From positions 82,890-146,889 of the forward strand of contig JAEZXR010000045.1 in NCBI GenBank assembly GCA_023419605.1: a stretch of DNA of 64,000 nt, read 5' to 3'. Both the position numbers and the translations under genes were made by a program. The notes beneath the pieces were generated by a model, which was not told where the DNA came from, did not search any database, and saw nothing but the letters and a program-made list of their open reading frames with translations. The DNA is from Bacillota bacterium. GTDB lineage: Bacteria > Bacillota > Clostridia > Acetivibrionales > JAEZXR01. How positions within the stretch are numbered: the first letter of the stretch is position 1; each line of letters opens with the position of its first letter. Positions 62,061 to 64,000 of this stretch are shown in pieces.

Positions 62061-63586
62061 ATTCTTATCCGCTCCTTTATTTGACTGTAAGTCAGGTTGT
62101 ATTTTTCTACAATCGAGTTGGCATAGGCACGGCCATCAGCAGGACTTCTTACTATTCTATATGTGCGGATTGCCCCTTTGTCAGAATTTATAGCTGCTAC
62201 AAGACTTACAGTTTTTTTGCTGATTAGAGCAAGCTCATAAATATGCGTTACATATAAACAAATACAGTCCAGGGCAATAAAATGCTCCAACACCTTTTTC
62301 CCCATTGTGTAGGCATCATGAGAGGTCGTTGTGGCAAATAGTTCATTGACGATAATAATACTATTTTCTTTCGCTTTCTCCATGATTGATTTTAGTCTCG
62401 AAAGTTCTTCTTTGAGTCTTCCAGCACTCTTACTCAAATTTTCCTCTGTGGAAAAGTGAGTAAAAATATGATCATACAGGAAAAGCTCAGCCTTTTGACA
62501 GGGTACAGGGCAGCCAATCGAAGCTAAAAAGAGAATTTGACCAAAGGCTCTTGCAAAAGTCGTTTTTCCACCTTGATTCGGCCCAGTTAAGACATAGATT
62601 CGCTCATCCCCCTCCAAACAAAAATCATTTAAGATTATATCAGTTCCTGAGCCTAGACGCTTAAAAGCCAGTGCCAAATCATATCCTGCAACAACATTCA
62701 ATCTTTTTGTATAAGATATAGTAGGATAGGCGAAAATAAATCCCTTTCGCTTTAATTTTCCGATATATTCAACATAAGAAATATAAAACTGAATTTCCCT
62801 GTCAAATCTTTTAATCGTTTTGTTTAAAAAATCACTATGTTTTTTATAATAACCACCAAGTTTATCAAAGGTATCAATATTCATTTTTCTTACAATTTCC
62901 AGGATTTTAGTTTCCAATAAACACATTTCTAAATCTGTAAAAATTTTTATTTTGTAATCAAATATACCTTCATTTAAGCCTTCAAAGGTCTTGTTAATGG
63001 ATGCAGAATAATCATCCTCGGTATCATCCATATTGACCATAACTTTATCGCGCTCCACTTGCACACTATACTTAATGTTACCAAAGCCCTTATGCAAATC
63101 CTTTGTGTCGGTGTATAATACTCTAAAAATATCACTGTTCACGTATTCAGTTAGCCAGTTATTAAATAAATGCAATCCTTTAGACTTTAAGTCTATTGAG
63201 GTTAATGATCCGTTTAAATTCAAGACGGCATTACAATAAAGTAACCCCGCATCCAGGAGCCATTTTTCCCTCTGATATCGATTATGGAGATTTTGGCTAA
63301 ACTGAGCATATTCTCTTACTCTTTTCATTTCATTGGAGAAGGTGGTTATGCAGTCATATACCCTTGCATTTTCCAGTTCCTTCATTACTTCCAGCCTGTA
63401 ATTGATTGTAGAAATATCCTTTAAATTTTGATAAAAGAAAACATTTAGATCATACTCTTCTTTTCCTGTCAAAATCTTCTGAATGATTTGATCCATATTA
63501 AGATCAACGAAAAATTCGGGTATAGTACAAGTATCTTCCGATATTTCATGTTTATAAGTTTCAAACAGAATACTATTAAACTCCAT
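62057..63586 (-). CDS. MutS-like ATPase, first of a pair
   Basis: 509 residues from MEFNSILF. A helical N-terminal part with FFVDLNMDQIIQKI and INYRLEVMKELEN is followed by a MutS ATPase: GPNQGGKTT (335-343), signature ENLSKSAGRLKEEL, IIIVNELFATTTSHDA (Asn-Glu at 414-415) and VTHIYELA. No DNA mismatch-binding domain. Start 63586 chosen by AGGA at 5 bp and by family-like opening; the frame extends 30 codons upstream to a TTG. Coupled by ATGA to the second MutS-like gene, so the two probably form a heterodimer. Confidence 0.8.
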   Translation of the reverse strand: MEFNSILFETYKHEISEDTCTIPEFFVDLNMDQIIQKILTGKEEYDLNVFFYQNLKDISTINYRLEVMKELENARVYDCITTFSNEMKRVREYAQFSQNLHNRYQREKWLLDAGLLYCNAVLNLNGSLTSIDLKSKGLHLFNNWLTEYVNSDIFRVLYTDTKDLHKGFGNIKYSVQVERDKVMVNMDDTEDDYSASINKTFEGLNEGIFDYKIKIFTDLEMCLLETKILEIVRKMNIDTFDKLGGYYKKHSDFLNKTIKRFDREIQFYISYVEYIGKLKRKGFIFAYPTISYTKRLNVVAGYDLALAFKRLGSGTDIILNDFCLEGDERIYVLTGPNQGGKTTFARAFGQILFLASIGCPVPCQKAELFLYDHIFTHFSTEENLSKSAGRLKEELSRLKSIMEKAKENSIIIVNELFATTTSHDAYTMGKKVLEHFIALDCICLYVTHIYELALISKKTVSLVAAINSDKGAIRTYRIVRSPADGRAYANSIVEKYNLTYSQIKERIRI

Positions 63587-63778
63587 ACGATTCCTGTGAC
63601 CCCCAATCTTATTAATACTAACTTTCGATTTCTCTGACAGTCCACCTTCATTCATGACAGGAATATGAATACCCAATCCGATGAACTACTTTATTCCAGT
63701 CTAAACCATGACGCATGTGCAGAGTCAATACGGAAAAATAGTAATTTTAAAATTTCCTTTTGCGAAGTCCGAAAATGC

Positions 63779-63816
63779 AAAAAGCCTTGAAAGAGTTGGC
63801 TTACTCTCTCAAGGCC
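63779..63816 (-). terminator. Minus-strand terminator of the gene entering from the window end
   Basis: GCCTTGAGAGAG / CTCTTTCAAGGC stem followed by TTTTTGC on the minus strand. The rest of 63587-63931 shows no gene I can support. Confidence 0.7.
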
Positions 63817-63931
63817 TTGACCCAGCGGGTTGAGTATATTTCCAGTGATAGTACCAGGCAAAATTGACTCCTTACAGGACACAGAGGTAGTTCGAACCAA
63901 TCAAAAAAATACCAATGGATTTATGGGGACT

Positions 63932-64000
63932 TCAGGCATCAAATTTCAGAAAAGCGACTTTTTCATCAATCTCGAACCATCCTCTTGTTTCAGGTGCAGG
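63932..64000 (-). CDS. C-terminal fragment of a gene cut by the window end
   Basis: Minus-strand frame open from the window edge to a TGA gives PAPETRGWFEIDEKVAFLKFDA as the last residues (22 codons). A terminator lies 115 bp further on. Too short to identify; it may also be chance. Confidence 0.3.
   Translation of the reverse strand, partial: PAPETRGWFEIDEKVAFLKFDA

Noticed and set aside
63691..63900. 69-codon minus-strand frame suspected as an IS end
   Set aside because: It runs across a clear intrinsic terminator and shows no transposase motif or terminal repeat.

Overview
The window reads as the chromosome of an anaerobic, endospore-forming Clostridia-type Firmicute. The evidence is a dipicolinate synthase pair (dpaAB), a PdaB-type sporulation deacetylase, two small coat-like proteins, a nickel CO dehydrogenase, two T-box leaders, FMN and tetrahydrofolate riboswitches, ECF vitamin transporters without local energising genes, and strong AGGAGG-type ribosome sites. 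I cannot name the species.

Layout. 1-2.9 kb: topA (cut by the window edge) and dprA. 3-14 kb: vitamin and amino-acid uptake (FMN-riboswitch ribU, azlCD, a third ECF S-component, THF-riboswitch folT), T-box tyrS, a spore-surface-like group (DUF4397 protein, beta-propeller/coiled-coil protein, two coat-like proteins), a split ThrE exporter and sfsA. 14-24 kb: acyl-ACP thioesterase, DUF896 and DUF2680 proteins, an RlmI-like methyltransferase, a T-box-preceded acyl-CoA ligase, degSU, a tandem tRNA-Lys duplication and a GH36 alpha-galactosidase. 25-31 kb: the most coherent functional locus, four genes (fmnB/apbE, eetA, eetB, dmkB) divergent from a two-domain ndh2, matching the flavin-based extracellular electron transfer locus of Listeria. 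31-44 kb: an SSB-like protein, a degenerate Mur-ligase-like protein, pdaB, a membrane-anchored unknown, a peptidoglycan deacetylase/two-component operon, a MarR-controlled YhgE/Pip protein and a divergent GH2/LacI pair. 44-52 kb: a SWIM-SNF2 helicase, a stand-alone cooS and a secreted DUF5667-like protein. 52-60 kb: dpaAB and an oppABCDF operon. 60-64 kb: a translationally coupled pair of MutS-like ATPases without a mismatch-recognition domain.

How genes work together. RibU supplies flavin that FmnB could attach to exported proteins. Ndh2 would pass NADH electrons to a quinone whose tail DmkB makes, with EetA/EetB as membrane partners. No FMN-acceptor protein and no DHNA prenyltransferase is present, so the locus is incomplete here. 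The acyl-CoA ligase lies behind a T-box whose specifier aligns as CTC (Leu), which suggests branched-acid activation for amino-acid synthesis.

Outside genes, the window carries three families of dispersed, structured, non-coding repeats: family 1 (three copies, about 128 bp, with compensatory changes in a 13-bp terminal stem), family 2 (three diverged copies around a TTTTTGC...GCAAAA stem) and family 3 (two copies of about 103 bp with terminal inverted repeats). There are also several unassigned structured leaders. These elements and the EET-like locus are the best leads. All structural statements come from reading the sequence by eye; no folding or database search was run.
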